NCBI GenBank assembly: GCA_016210495.1
Contig: JACQUC010000252.1
Location: forward strand, 15,727-79,726
Source: Chloroflexota bacterium
Lineage (GTDB): Bacteria > Chloroflexota > FW602-bin22 > JACPRP01
Length of the DNA stretch: 64,000 nt
Direction of reading: 5' to 3'
Shown: in pieces, positions 22,563 to 30,874 of the stretch
How positions within the stretch are numbered: position 1 is the first letter of the stretch
Layout of the letters: every line of letters starts with the position of its first letter
The notes under the pieces: generated by a model
What the model was told of the DNA's origin: nothing
Database searches by the model: none
The model's input: only the letters and a program-made list of their open reading frames with translations
Translations under genes and position numbers: made by a program

Positions 22563-23282
22563 TTGCCCTATGCGGTACGACCGATGGAATTGGAAGACAT
22601 TCCGGAGGTCGCTGAGATCGAGAGGCAGTCGTTTGCGGCACCGTGGCCAATGCACGCCTATCGGCGCGAGTTACAGGATAACAGGCTCAGCCGGTACGTT
22701 GTGGCCTACTGGATAAGTCCGGGGGAGGGGGAGCGAGAGCCACAGAGAGTTGGGGCCAGGGCAACCAGAGAGGCCGCAGCCCAGTCTCCAGTCCAGAGAT
22801 CGCTGGTCCGGCGTGCGCTATCTCAATTATTCCAGGGACTCGGCCGGCGCGATCATAGGACACAGGACTGGACCATTGTCGGGTACGCGGGCCTGTGGCT
22901 GATGCTGGACGAAGGCCATATTACGACGATCGCCGTGCGTCCCACACTGCGCGGCCAGGGTATCGGCGAATTGTTGCTGATTGGCTTGATCGACCTGGCA
23001 GCAGCGGCAGGCGCCAACTACGTGACGCTCGAGGTGAGAGTATCGAACGCCGTGGCGCAGACGTTGTACAAGAAGTACGGCTTCCGTGAGGAGGGGCTCC
23101 GGAAACGATACTATAGCGACAACAGGGAGGACGCCTTGATTATGTGGAGTGAGCCTTTGGGCTCGGCCGTATTCCAGAAAAGGCTGGTCTCTTTGAAAGC
23201 GGCCCTCGAAAAGAAGCTTCAGAATGCGCCTCCCCCGGAGCCGCACGACCATCCAGAGAGGTTGGGGCCTCCACAACAATAG
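22563..23282 (+). CDS. rimI: N-alpha-acetyltransferase RimI with a long insertion
   Basis: A 239-residue GNAT acetyltransferase. YAVRPMELEDIPEVAEIERQSF and the acetyl-CoA loop VRPTLRGQGIGELLL (R-G-Q-G-I-G at 130-135), followed by LEVRVSNAVAQTLYKKYGF, match RimI, which acetylates the N-terminal alanine of ribosomal protein S18. Relative to the ~150-residue E. coli protein there is an insertion at residues ~52-103, rich in Arg, Gln and Gly, between the second and fourth strands, and a Pro/Glu-rich C-terminal tail. The TTG start has GGAGG nine bases upstream. It is placed next to tsaB, a common arrangement. Confidence 0.88.
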   Translation: MPYAVRPMELEDIPEVAEIERQSFAAPWPMHAYRRELQDNRLSRYVVAYWISPGEGEREPQRVGARATREAAAQSPVQRSLVRRALSQLFQGLGRRDHRTQDWTIVGYAGLWLMLDEGHITTIAVRPTLRGQGIGELLLIGLIDLAAAAGANYVTLEVRVSNAVAQTLYKKYGFREEGLRKRYYSDNREDALIMWSEPLGSAVFQKRLVSLKAALEKKLQNAPPPEPHDHPERLGPPQQ

Positions 23283-23295
23283 ATTGGTAGAGGAA

Positions 23296-26244
23296 ATGGC
23301 CGGACTATTGGTATTGATCGATGGCAACGCACTGTTGCATCGCGCTTTTCACGCAGTGCCACTGTTGACGACGAGTAAGGGCGAGCTGGTGAACGCGACA
23401 TACGGCTTTGCCCAGATGCTGCTCAAGGCGTGGAACGAGCTGAAGCCGGACTACATCGCGGCGGCGTTTGATAAGGCCGGGCCGACTTTTCGCCACAAGG
23501 AGTTCGAGGCTTATAAGGCCCAAAGGCCGAAGGCAGCAGATGGGTTGTACGAGCAGTTCCCGAGAGTGAAGCAGCTCATAGAGGCGTTCAACATCCCTGC
23601 TTTTGAGGTCGAGGGGTTCGAGGCCGACGACGTACTGGGGACGCTGGCTAAACAGGCCACTGATGCGGGAATCGAAACGATTGTTGTGACGGGTGATACC
23701 GATGCGCTGCAATTGGTCGGTCCGCACGTCCGGGTGATGACACCGGGCCGGGTCTTCGCGGAAACTACGCTATACGACGAGGAAGCGGTCAGGCGCAGGT
23801 ATGGGCTGGAGCCGCACCAACTGGCGGACTTCAAGGGCCTCAAAGGGGACCCATCGGATAATATACCGGGCGTGCCCGGCGTGGGCGACAAGACAGCGAC
23901 CAGATTGTTGGCTCGCTTCGGCACCGTCGAGAACGTCTATGCCCACCTGGAGGAAGTGGACAAGAAGCTGCGCGACGTGCTGGAGAGGAACGGGGAGAGC
24001 GCTCGTCAGAGCAAGCATCTGGCAACGATAGTGACGGACGTACCCATCCAGCTCGATCCGGACAGTTGCCGGACTGTAGCTTTTGACCGCGATAAGGTCG
24101 TGGCGCTGCTGCGCGAGTTAGAGTTTCGGAGTCTGCTGGGAAGATTGCCGCAGTGGCCTGGATCTGGGGGCTGGGCGCAGAGCAGCAGGGGCCAGCGGCC
24201 AGGTGGCAAGGGCCAGGGGCCAGGGGTCGGGAGTGGGCAAGGTACGATTGAGATCGACGACGGCACAGTTGGGTCTGTGGCGGCGGCCGCGGGGGACACA
24301 GGGGGCGGGCTCGCGGTGCAGATAGGGATGTTCGAAGGCGACACGTCGACCACGCTCGACGGTGGACCCAGGCCGCTGGCGGCGGCGGTCATTATGCCGC
24401 GGGCTGCTGAGTTCAGCGCTGCGCAGGACCGGCATTACACCGTTGTCGAGACTGAAAGCGGTCTGGACGAATTGATCGAGACTATGAAGAGAGCACGTGA
24501 GTTTACCATCGATTTGGAGACGACCCACAAGGACGCGATGCGGGCGCGAATTGTGGGAATTGCGGTGGCGACAGCGCCGGCCTGCGCCTGGTACGTTCCC
24601 GTTGGCCATCGGACCGAGGAGGTCGACGGCAAAAGCCACAAACAGCTTCGCGCCGAACTGGTGCTGGACAGGATTAGAGACCTATTGGAGGACGCGAGCG
24701 TGGCCAAGTGTGCGCACAACGCCAAGTACGAGATCACGGTGTTGGCGCGACAGGGGCTGAGTCCACGGGGGTTCGCCGTGGACACGATGATCGCCGCGTA
24801 CTTGCTGGAGCCGTCGCAGCGCGCGTTCAATCTCAAGGACCTGGCGTGGACGAAGCTGGGCGTGGAGATGACGCCGATTACGACGCTCATCGGCAAGGGC
24901 AAAACGCAGATAAGTATGGCCCAAGTGCCGATACCGGACGCGGCGCAATACGCGAGCTGCGATGCAGATATGACGTGCCGGCTGAGTGGCCTGCTGGTGC
25001 TGGAGCTCGAAAAGGCCGGATTGGGCAAGCTCTACAAAGACGTGGAGATGCCGCTGGTGCCGGTGCTGGCACAGATGGAGCAGCACGGTGTGGCGCTCGA
25101 CGTCGGCTTCTTGCACCAGCTTTCGGCAGAACTGCACCATCGTATCGTCGATCTCGAGCTCGCCATCTACGATCTTGCGGGACATCGTTTTAACGTCAAT
25201 AGCACGCAGCAACTGGCGAGCGTTCTTTTTGGCGAGTTGCGGCTGCCGCCGTCGCGGCGCACTAAGACCGGCCACAGCACCGAAGCGGACGTGCTGGAGG
25301 AGCTGCGGGGGGCGCATCCTGTTGTCGAGCGGGTGCTGGAGTACCGGCAGTTGCAAAAGCTCAAGTCGACTTACGTAGATGCCCTGCCCTTGATGATCAA
25401 TTCGCAGACGGGGCGCCTGCATACTTCTTTTAATCAGACAGGCACGGTGACGGGACGACTGAGCTCGAGCGAGCCCAATTTGCAGAACATACCCATTCGT
25501 ACGGAACTTGGGCGCAAGGTGCGGGGAGCATTCATAGCTCCCGATTCAGACACGCTTCTTCTGAGCGCAGACTATTCGCAAATCGAGCTGCGCATCCTGG
25601 CGCACATTTCTCAGGACAAGAGGCTGATCGAGGCGTTCGCCGCCGACGAGGACGTTCACGCTGCGACGGCGTCGGAGATCTTCGGCGTGCCGCTTGGCAA
25701 AGTGACATCGGATATGCGCAGGGTGGCCAAGGTTGTGAATTTCGGCATTATCTACGGCATGAGCGACTACGGGCTGGCAGCGGGGGCGGGTCTGTCGCGC
25801 AAGGACGCATCAGCGTACATCGCGAACTATATCGCAAGGTACGAGGGAGTGCAGCAATACGTGGAGAACACGAAGCGGGAAGCTGAGGAGCGGGGGTACG
25901 TCACCACGCTATTGGGCCGACGGCGCTACCTGCCGGAGATTTATGTAAACCACCATGCGTTGCGAATGGCGGCGCAACGAACGGCGATCAACATGCCTAT
26001 CCAGGGCACTGCCGCCGACATCATAAAGATCGCGATGGTGCGCGTCTCCCGGGCACTGGGGGCACGCCGGTCGAAGACTAAGATGATCTTGCAGGTTCAC
26101 GATGAGCTGCTTTTTGAGGTGCCACGGGCAGAACTGGCAGAGATCAACGACCTGGTGAAGAACATCATGGAGAACGCGCTGCCTATGTGCGTGCAGCTTA
26201 AGGTCGAGACGAAAGTCGGCGCAAACTGGAACGAGATGAACTAA
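23296..26244 (+). CDS. polA: DNA polymerase I
   Basis: A 982-residue family A polymerase with three domains. The 5'-nuclease domain starts LVLIDGNALLHRAFHA, with FEADDVLGT and GDPSDNIPGVPGVGDKTA. The 3'-5' exonuclease region has FTIDLETT (catalytic DxE), CAHNAKYE where E. coli has an Asp at the last position, and YASCDADMT. The polymerase domain has SADYSQIELRILAH, the O-helix RRVAKVVNFGIIYG, and QVHDELLFEV. Between the nuclease domains is a ~70-residue Gly/Gln-rich linker (RGQRPGGKGQGPGVGSGQG) encoded by GGGCCAG repeats. The ATG at 23296 has AGAGGAA upstream. mutM follows after three bases, so repair genes are co-transcribed. Confidence 0.96.
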   Translation: MAGLLVLIDGNALLHRAFHAVPLLTTSKGELVNATYGFAQMLLKAWNELKPDYIAAAFDKAGPTFRHKEFEAYKAQRPKAADGLYEQFPRVKQLIEAFNIPAFEVEGFEADDVLGTLAKQATDAGIETIVVTGDTDALQLVGPHVRVMTPGRVFAETTLYDEEAVRRRYGLEPHQLADFKGLKGDPSDNIPGVPGVGDKTATRLLARFGTVENVYAHLEEVDKKLRDVLERNGESARQSKHLATIVTDVPIQLDPDSCRTVAFDRDKVVALLRELEFRSLLGRLPQWPGSGGWAQSSRGQRPGGKGQGPGVGSGQGTIEIDDGTVGSVAAAAGDTGGGLAVQIGMFEGDTSTTLDGGPRPLAAAVIMPRAAEFSAAQDRHYTVVETESGLDELIETMKRAREFTIDLETTHKDAMRARIVGIAVATAPACAWYVPVGHRTEEVDGKSHKQLRAELVLDRIRDLLEDASVAKCAHNAKYEITVLARQGLSPRGFAVDTMIAAYLLEPSQRAFNLKDLAWTKLGVEMTPITTLIGKGKTQISMAQVPIPDAAQYASCDADMTCRLSGLLVLELEKAGLGKLYKDVEMPLVPVLAQMEQHGVALDVGFLHQLSAELHHRIVDLELAIYDLAGHRFNVNSTQQLASVLFGELRLPPSRRTKTGHSTEADVLEELRGAHPVVERVLEYRQLQKLKSTYVDALPLMINSQTGRLHTSFNQTGTVTGRLSSSEPNLQNIPIRTELGRKVRGAFIAPDSDTLLLSADYSQIELRILAHISQDKRLIEAFAADEDVHAATASEIFGVPLGKVTSDMRRVAKVVNFGIIYGMSDYGLAAGAGLSRKDASAYIANYIARYEGVQQYVENTKREAEERGYVTTLLGRRRYLPEIYVNHHALRMAAQRTAINMPIQGTAADIIKIAMVRVSRALGARRSKTKMILQVHDELLFEVPRAELAEINDLVKNIMENALPMCVQLKVETKVGANWNEMN

Positions 26245-26247
26245 GGC

Positions 26248-27084
26248 ATGCCAGAGCTACCGGAAGTCACCACGATCGTAAACGACCTCGAACCGCGTGT
26301 GGTGAATAGACGGATAGTTGGAATCGACATACTGTGGCCCGGCACGATTGTCCATCCAGATCCAGAGGACTTACAAGGACGGCTGATGGGACAGCCGATT
26401 GTGGGGGTTCGCAGACGGGCGAAGCTTATCGTGATCGACCTAGCAAGTGGCGATAGGCTGGTTGTGCACTTGAGAATGACCGGCCGATTGCTCCTCAGGC
26501 CAGCGGAGGCCGAGCCAGATCAGTTCGTGAGGGTCGTTTTCCGGCTTGACGACGGACAGCAGCTACGGCTGGCGGACGCGCGGAAATTCGGCAGCGTCAA
26601 GCTGATGGCATCGGCCGAATTCGAGAAACTTTCGGAGTCGTTGGGGCGCGAGCCGCTGGGGCCGGACTTCGCACTGGAGAGGTTCCGCGAGATGCTGGGT
26701 GGAAGAGGCGCCCGAATCAAGCCTCTCTTGCTAGACCAGACCTTTCTGGCGGGAATGGGCAATATCTACGTGGACGAGGCCCTGTTCGAATCCGGTATTC
26801 ACCCGGCGCGGCGGGCCAGCAGCCTGGGCGAGGCTGAGGTAGCGCGGCTGTATCAGGCGATCAGGCACGTGCTCCAGGAGGGGATCAAGGATCGCGGCAC
26901 CACGTTTATTTCCTATGTTGACGCCTACGGTAGGCGCGGCGGGCACCAGTTCAATTTGAAGGCGTACCGGCGCGCGGGCGACCCGTGCCCCCGGTGCGCC
27001 ACGGCGATCCAGCGCATCGTGGTCGGCGGGAGAGGGACCTACATCTGCCCGAGATGCCAGGCGCTCACGCCGGCAGCAGCTTGA
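26248..27084 (+). CDS. mutM: Formamidopyrimidine-DNA glycosylase
   Basis: A 278-residue Fpg/MutM enzyme removing 8-oxoguanine and ring-opened purines. MPELPEVTTI gives the catalytic N-terminal proline (P2 after Met removal) and E3; LVVHLRMTGRLL carries the conserved lysine-loop region; LLDQTFLAGMGNIYVDEALF is the H2TH motif; and the C-terminal zinc finger is CPRC...CPRCQ. Family length is normal. It starts three bases after the polA stop. Its 3' end overlaps the end of the convergent M16 peptidase gene by 20 bases. Confidence 0.95.
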   Translation: MPELPEVTTIVNDLEPRVVNRRIVGIDILWPGTIVHPDPEDLQGRLMGQPIVGVRRRAKLIVIDLASGDRLVVHLRMTGRLLLRPAEAEPDQFVRVVFRLDDGQQLRLADARKFGSVKLMASAEFEKLSESLGREPLGPDFALERFREMLGGRGARIKPLLLDQTFLAGMGNIYVDEALFESGIHPARRASSLGEAEVARLYQAIRHVLQEGIKDRGTTFISYVDAYGRRGGHQFNLKAYRRAGDPCPRCATAIQRIVVGGRGTYICPRCQALTPAAA

Positions 27085-28330
27085 GGAACTTACCCTCCCT
27101 GGGGAAAGGGCCGACGACGGCAAGCTTCAACTGGCTCTCCACGAAGACATCGCTAGCCACACGCCTCAGATCGTCGTCGCGGATCGCGTCGATGATTTCC
27201 ACCACTTCTTCCGGACTCATGATGCGGTTGAGCAGAAGCTCCTGTCCACCCATCCACGACGCCACGGCCCGGGTATCCTCCAGGCGCAGCAGCAGGCGAC
27301 CCTTCCAGAACTCCTTGGCTTTGGTTAATTCATCGCGAGGCACGCCGGACTTGAGCCTTGCGATCTCACCCAGCGTGGCCTGAATGGCCGGCTCGATACG
27401 CTTGGGATCGACGCCCGCGTAGACGATGGCGGCGCCGGCATCACGATAGTGATTCACGTAGGAATGGACGTCGTAGGCCAGCCCACGCTTCTCACGGATC
27501 TCAAGGAAGAGCCGCGAGCTCATGCCCTCGCCAAGGACGACGTTGAGCAGGTCAAGGGCAAAACGGTCTGGATGCACGTAGGAAAGGCCAGGGAAGCCCA
27601 TACATACGTGCGCCTGCTCGGTCTTCCTAGTTTGCAGGAGCACGCGCGACTCGGAATTGGCCGAGACGGTCTCCTCGGCCACCGGAAGAGCGTTAGGCGA
27701 CCAGCCACCGAGATGTGATTCGATCTGCTCCACGATTTCTCGATGGCCGATGGGGCCACTTACCGTCACGACGGCGCTGCCCGGCAGGTAGCGCTCGCGC
27801 CAGTAATTCGCCATCTGCTCGCGCGTAATGTGTCCGACGGACTCCTTGGTACCGGCCACATCGCGCCCGAGGGGCTGGTCCCCCCAAAGAGCTTCGTCGA
27901 AAAGGATATGAACCCAGTCCTGGGGAGTGTCCGCGAGCATATTCAACTCCTCGACAATGACCTTGCGTTCCTTTTCGATTTCGGCAGGCTCGAACTTCGA
28001 GTGGAGGACGATGTCGGCAAGGACGTCCAGAGCCACGAGCCAGTGAGGACGAGCCACTTTTGCCCAGTATACGGTGGCTTCCTTGCCAGTCTCGGCGTTT
28101 AGCACGCCACCGATGCCTTCGACCGCCTCGGAGATATCTTTGGCAGTTGGGCGTTTTTGAGTTCCCTTGAAGAGCATATGCTCGACGAAGTGAGAGATGC
28201 CGCCGATTTCCTTGTGCTCGTATCGCGAGCCAGCGCTGAGAAATATCTGCATGCTGACCGAGAGGGCGTAGGGCATTTCGGAGGTGACAACTCTCAAGCC
28301 GTTATCTAGAACCGTCTTTTCGTACTGCAT
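27065..28330 (-). CDS. M16 family zinc peptidase (processing-peptidase like)
   Basis: A 421-residue inverted-zincin peptidase. The HxxEH motif is HFVEH at 47-51, with the third ligand in VIVEELN (E127 or E128). It also has the R/Y signature GLAYDVHSYVNHY near residue 285. Single-domain M16 proteins of this length cleave peptides or signal fragments and resemble YmxG/PqqF and mitochondrial processing peptidase beta. It has no signal peptide, so it is likely cytoplasmic. The ATG at 28330 has GGGTGGG upstream, while the GTG at 28336 lies in that site. It usually follows pnp or rpsO in Firmicutes, but not here. Confidence 0.92.
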   Translation of the reverse strand: MQYEKTVLDNGLRVVTSEMPYALSVSMQIFLSAGSRYEHKEIGGISHFVEHMLFKGTQKRPTAKDISEAVEGIGGVLNAETGKEATVYWAKVARPHWLVALDVLADIVLHSKFEPAEIEKERKVIVEELNMLADTPQDWVHILFDEALWGDQPLGRDVAGTKESVGHITREQMANYWRERYLPGSAVVTVSGPIGHREIVEQIESHLGGWSPNALPVAEETVSANSESRVLLQTRKTEQAHVCMGFPGLSYVHPDRFALDLLNVVLGEGMSSRLFLEIREKRGLAYDVHSYVNHYRDAGAAIVYAGVDPKRIEPAIQATLGEIARLKSGVPRDELTKAKEFWKGRLLLRLEDTRAVASWMGGQELLLNRIMSPEEVVEIIDAIRDDDLRRVASDVFVESQLKLAVVGPFPREGKFLKLLPA

Positions 28331-28415
28331 ACCCACCCTACATTCTTATCGTATATCAAATGATACCACGGAAGGCGGGCAGAAGTCCATTTGGCCGCCA
28401 ACGAAATGCAGACTC

Positions 28416-28582
28416 TTGATTTTTGCACTTTCTTCGTATATACTGCTGCCGGTGGTACACGTTTAGGGTAGTACGGTCAGCAGCGAGCAAGCCCTCCAGC
28501 GCTGAAGGGCACCACGGCGATCCCACGCACGGCGCTAGCCCCGACTAAACTGGACCAACTATCTCAAAAGGAGGTCGAGAAG
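28416..28582 (+). promoter_or_regulatory. Promoter and ~130-base leader of the zinc-ribbon gene
   Basis: TTGATT (28416-28421), 17 bases, TATACT (28439-28444). Transcription from about 28451 leaves a long leader. Within it GCCCT pairs with AGGGC (around 28491-28510) and TCAGC with GCTGA, and the ribosome site is AAAAGGAGGT. A regulatory leader is possible; no known riboswitch class was recognised. Confidence 0.5.
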
Positions 28583-28879
28583 GTGGAGTTCAAGGACAAG
28601 ACCCTGACTTGCCGAGAGTGCGGTGTTGCCTTCGTGTTCACTGCAGGCGAGCAAGGGTTCTACCGAGAGAAGGGACTCGTGAACGAGCCGCAGCGTTGTC
28701 CTGCTTGCCGTGCAGCCAGGCGTCGCGAGCGCTCAGGAGCTATGCCGCGAGAGATGCACTCGGTGGTGTGCGCCGATTGCGGTGTGGCTACAACAGTTCC
28801 CTTCGTGCCCAGGAACGATCGGCCGGTCTACTGCAGTACCTGCTACGATAAAGTGCGCCTTACCAGCAGGGCCAACTGA
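28583..28879 (+). CDS. Zinc-ribbon protein with four CxxC pairs
   Basis: A 98-residue protein with two zinc ribbons: CRECGVAF...CPACRAARRRER and CADCGVATTVPF...CSTCYDK. The first half matches the probable zinc-ribbon (zf-trcl) proteins of Chloroflexota and related groups; the second half looks like the CxxC ribbon of RNA- or DNA-binding proteins. Length and four CxxC pairs fit that small family, of unknown function. The GTG at 28583 has GGAGGT seven bases upstream. It has its own promoter with a long leader and is followed by an intrinsic terminator, so it is a single-gene unit. Confidence 0.85.
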   Translation: MEFKDKTLTCRECGVAFVFTAGEQGFYREKGLVNEPQRCPACRAARRRERSGAMPREMHSVVCADCGVATTVPFVPRNDRPVYCSTCYDKVRLTSRAN

Positions 28880-28950
28880 AGACCTGCCCAGTAGACCTGG
28901 GAAATCCGCTTCGGGGTCAGCGGCATGCGCTGAAACCGCAAACCTTCGGT

Positions 28951-28976
28951 GCCGGGAGGAATCCCGGCCCTCTTTG
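28951..28976 (+). terminator. Intrinsic terminator after the zinc-ribbon gene
   Basis: GCCGGGA, loop GGAA, TCCCGGC, then CCTCTTTG. The T-run is weak, but the position between two genes fits. Confidence 0.55.
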
Positions 28977-28984
28977 TTGTGTAG

Positions 28985-29689
28985 GTGAGTTTCTTGGAGA
29001 AATCAAATCGCTACGACGTGATCTTTTTTGACGCGGGCGCAACATTGTTCGATATTTATCCGAACCGACAGACCCGGTTCTGCAACGCGGCGCGGAAGTT
29101 CGGGCTGCAAGTGAGCGAGGAAGCAGCCATAGCGGCGTACCGGCGGATGGACGAGTGGATCACGCGGTTGGGTGACATCGCCGTGAGAAATAGGGAAGAT
29201 GAGGACCTTCTCTGGCTCGAGTTCTATGGCCGGATTCTCGAGAACCTTGGCGTGAAGGAAGAGGACGGACATCTTGTGGGCGCGATAGCGCAGGAGTGTA
29301 TGTACACGCGCTGGTGCTACCTCTTTCCTGAGACACTGGAGGTACTGGAGGAACTCGCGCAGAGCCACCGGCTTGCCGTGATCTCCAACGCGTACCCGTC
29401 GATGGTCGAGGCGCTGGACGGCCTTGGAGTGAGGAGGTTCTTTGAGCGCTTTTTCATCTCCGCCTACGTCGGAGCGAGCAAGCCGGACGCGATAATCTTT
29501 TTGCACGCGCTTAGCGAAATGGGCGTGTCGGCAGGGGTGGCGGCATTCGTGGACGATTTGGAGCCGAACGTTCAGGGTGGCGCAAACGTGGGCATAGGGA
29601 GCTTCCTGCTGGATCGCGCCGGCAAGCATCCCCAGTCGAACTTGCCCCGGATCGAGAGCCTTAAGGAACTGGTCAAGGCGGTTCGGTAA
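28985..29689 (+). CDS. HAD-superfamily hydrolase
   Basis: A 234-residue haloacid-dehalogenase-like protein. The nucleophile motif is FFDAGATLFD (D16, with A in place of the usual second Asp/Gly position pattern DxGxT), motif II AVISNAYP, the lysine in GASKPD, and motif IV FVDDLEPNVQGG. The cap domain is helical, as in subclass I phosphatases such as Gph or YjjG. Most such enzymes remove phosphate from small metabolites. The Asp that normally acts as general acid two positions after the nucleophile is Gly here (DAGAT), a pattern known in some haloacid dehalogenase or HAD-like proteins, so phosphatase activity is not assured. The GTG start has only a weak ribosome site. Confidence 0.85.
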   Translation: MSFLEKSNRYDVIFFDAGATLFDIYPNRQTRFCNAARKFGLQVSEEAAIAAYRRMDEWITRLGDIAVRNREDEDLLWLEFYGRILENLGVKEEDGHLVGAIAQECMYTRWCYLFPETLEVLEELAQSHRLAVISNAYPSMVEALDGLGVRRFFERFFISAYVGASKPDAIIFLHALSEMGVSAGVAAFVDDLEPNVQGGANVGIGSFLLDRAGKHPQSNLPRIESLKELVKAVR

Positions 29690-29831
29690 TGCCAGAGGCC
29701 GGCCGGGGCTTTTTGGCACACATCTTGCACCACCTTTCTAGGTTTATGTAACGTACTCGCGGCAGGATGTGAGGTGAATGGCCTAACGCACTGACCGTGC
29801 GAGAGGTGGGTCACGTTTCAGGAGGTGCAGA

Positions 29832-29975
29832 ATGGAAGCATATTGTGTGAAGTGCCGAACGAAGCGGCAGATAAAGGATCCGCAGAAGATCACGATGAAG
29901 ACCGGACGGCCGGCGATGACGGGCGTTTGCCCCGTTTGCGGCACAAAGATGTTCCGAATCGGGGAAGGCCGCTAG
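29832..29975 (+). CDS. DUF5679 mini zinc-ribbon protein
   Basis: A 47-residue protein: MEAYCVKCRTKRQIKD near the start, TMKTGRPAMTGVCPVCGTKM, ending FRIGEGR. CVKC and CPVCG form a zinc ribbon, and the KNGRPA-like strand between them is typical of DUF5679, often seen near topoisomerase I or in Chloroflexota and actinobacteria. The function is unknown; a nucleic-acid contact role is assumed from the basic charge. The ATG has GGAGGT five to six bases upstream. It stands alone between the HAD gene and the structured RNA gene. Confidence 0.9.
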   Translation: MEAYCVKCRTKRQIKDPQKITMKTGRPAMTGVCPVCGTKMFRIGEGR

Positions 29976-30026
29976 CGGGGGGTTCGCGCCCGCGCAAAGC
30001 GGTGATCCGGTAAGCGGTCGAAAATA

Positions 30027-30087
30027 GTTTACTTTTGCCTCATCCACCGTTTACCTCATTGACATAGGCATTAGCCTCTGTTATAAT
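30027..30087 (+). promoter_or_regulatory. Consensus promoter with upstream direct repeats, for the structured RNA
   Basis: TTGACA (30059-30064), 17 bases, TATAAT (30082-30087): a perfect match to both sigma-70 hexamers. Just upstream, GTTTAC occurs at 30027 and 30049 and CCTCAT at 30038 and 30054, the second copy abutting the -35 box; the pairs could be operator half-sites. Expected start of transcription is near 30093. Confidence 0.85.
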
Positions 30088-30092
30088 GCCGG

Positions 30093-30211
30093 AAAATAAA
30101 GACGGGGTGCAAGGCTGGGCGTCAGTAGACGCCGAACGGGACAACCGCGACGAGCGGAGTGGTGAGGTAAAATCGAGTGCGATTGTGTAGCACCCCGGTC
30201 TTTATTTTTTT
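30093..30211 (+). ncRNA. Structured small RNA of unknown family
   Basis: A ~118-nt RNA predicted by eye. The ends pair in a long helix: 30093-30110 with 30190-30208 (up to 18 bp, one bulged G at 30197), and the 3' strand runs into a T-run (30205-30211), so the closing helix is also the intrinsic terminator. Inside are three hairpins: GGCGTC-AGTA-GACGCC (30118-30133), CCGC-GACGA-GCGG (30145-30157) and AATCG-AGTG-CGATT (30171-30184), joined by purine-rich single strands (GAACGGGACAA; GAGTGGTGAGGTA). I see no SRP, tmRNA, RNase P or 6S signature and no ORF. The family and function are unknown. It could be a trans-acting RNA or, less likely, a terminated leader of the gene at 30419. Confidence 0.75.
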
Positions 30212-30303
30212 GTTCTCCATGCTGGTATGGTCGCCGCTTTTGACATGACATCACGCCCCCTGCCCATGTCCAGAAAATGCGTCAGCATTTGGGCGCCTCA
30301 ATA

Positions 30304-30331
30304 TTGATTTATGGTCGGGTCCAGGTATACT
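30304..30331 (+). promoter_or_regulatory. Promoter of the membrane-protein pair
   Basis: TTGATT (30304-30309), 16 bases, TATACT (30326-30331), about 80 bases before the ATG at 30419. It shows that this gene pair does not need the upstream RNA promoter. The bases 30212-30303 hold nothing recognisable. Confidence 0.6.
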
Positions 30332-30418
30332 ATAGTAGTAGAGCTTAGAGCGAGGTCTGAGAGGCTTGCTCCCCGATTCATCTGGTTTGGCTCTCGGGAC
30401 GGATAGAGGCACTGGGGA

Positions 30419-30874
30419 ATGAGGAAGAAGTACGAGCGCGAGATACTCGAGTTGCTGGAGAAGATGGATAGTTTTGTGCCCGAAGAAAGCCGCTTCGAGC
30501 GGGCCGGGCGGAGGCTGAGCCAACTTAGGCAGCATCTACTACGTGGCGTATCTGCAGCCATCGGGCAATTGCGAATTTCGCCGACGACATTACTGGTGGC
30601 AAGCCTTATGCTGGCCATCTTGGGCTACGGCCTCCACGGCCTTGTAGCATGGGTTGCTAGTTACATAAGCGCAGCGAGCCTGGCACTGTTTCTCGCGGCG
30701 TTCGCGGTACACATTGCCAACAGGAGAAAGCGCCAGACACAGCACCGCTGGCGGGGTAGGGTCATCGAATTGCGCGAATATCGCCGAGGACATTGGCCCA
30801 ATCTCAGATACTACTGGCAACGGGCCCGCACAAGAATACGCCGGTGGCTCAACAGGAGGTCGTGGATGATATGA
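30419..30874 (+). CDS. Two-helix membrane protein of unknown function
   Basis: A 151-residue protein: an N-terminal charged, probably coiled-coil part (YEREILELLEKMDSF), two hydrophobic helices at about 58-76 and 80-98, and a very basic C-terminus with many Arg and Trp (RRTQHRW, WRGR, RARTRIRRWLNRRSWMI). I do not recognise the family. The layout suggests a membrane protein with both ends in the cytoplasm, binding an acidic partner such as nucleic acid or phospholipid (inference). Its TGA overlaps the ATG of the next gene (ATGA), so the two are translated together. Confidence 0.7.
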   Translation: MRKKYEREILELLEKMDSFVPEESRFERAGRRLSQLRQHLLRGVSAAIGQLRISPTTLLVASLMLAILGYGLHGLVAWVASYISAASLALFLAAFAVHIANRRKRQTQHRWRGRVIELREYRRGHWPNLRYYWQRARTRIRRWLNRRSWMI

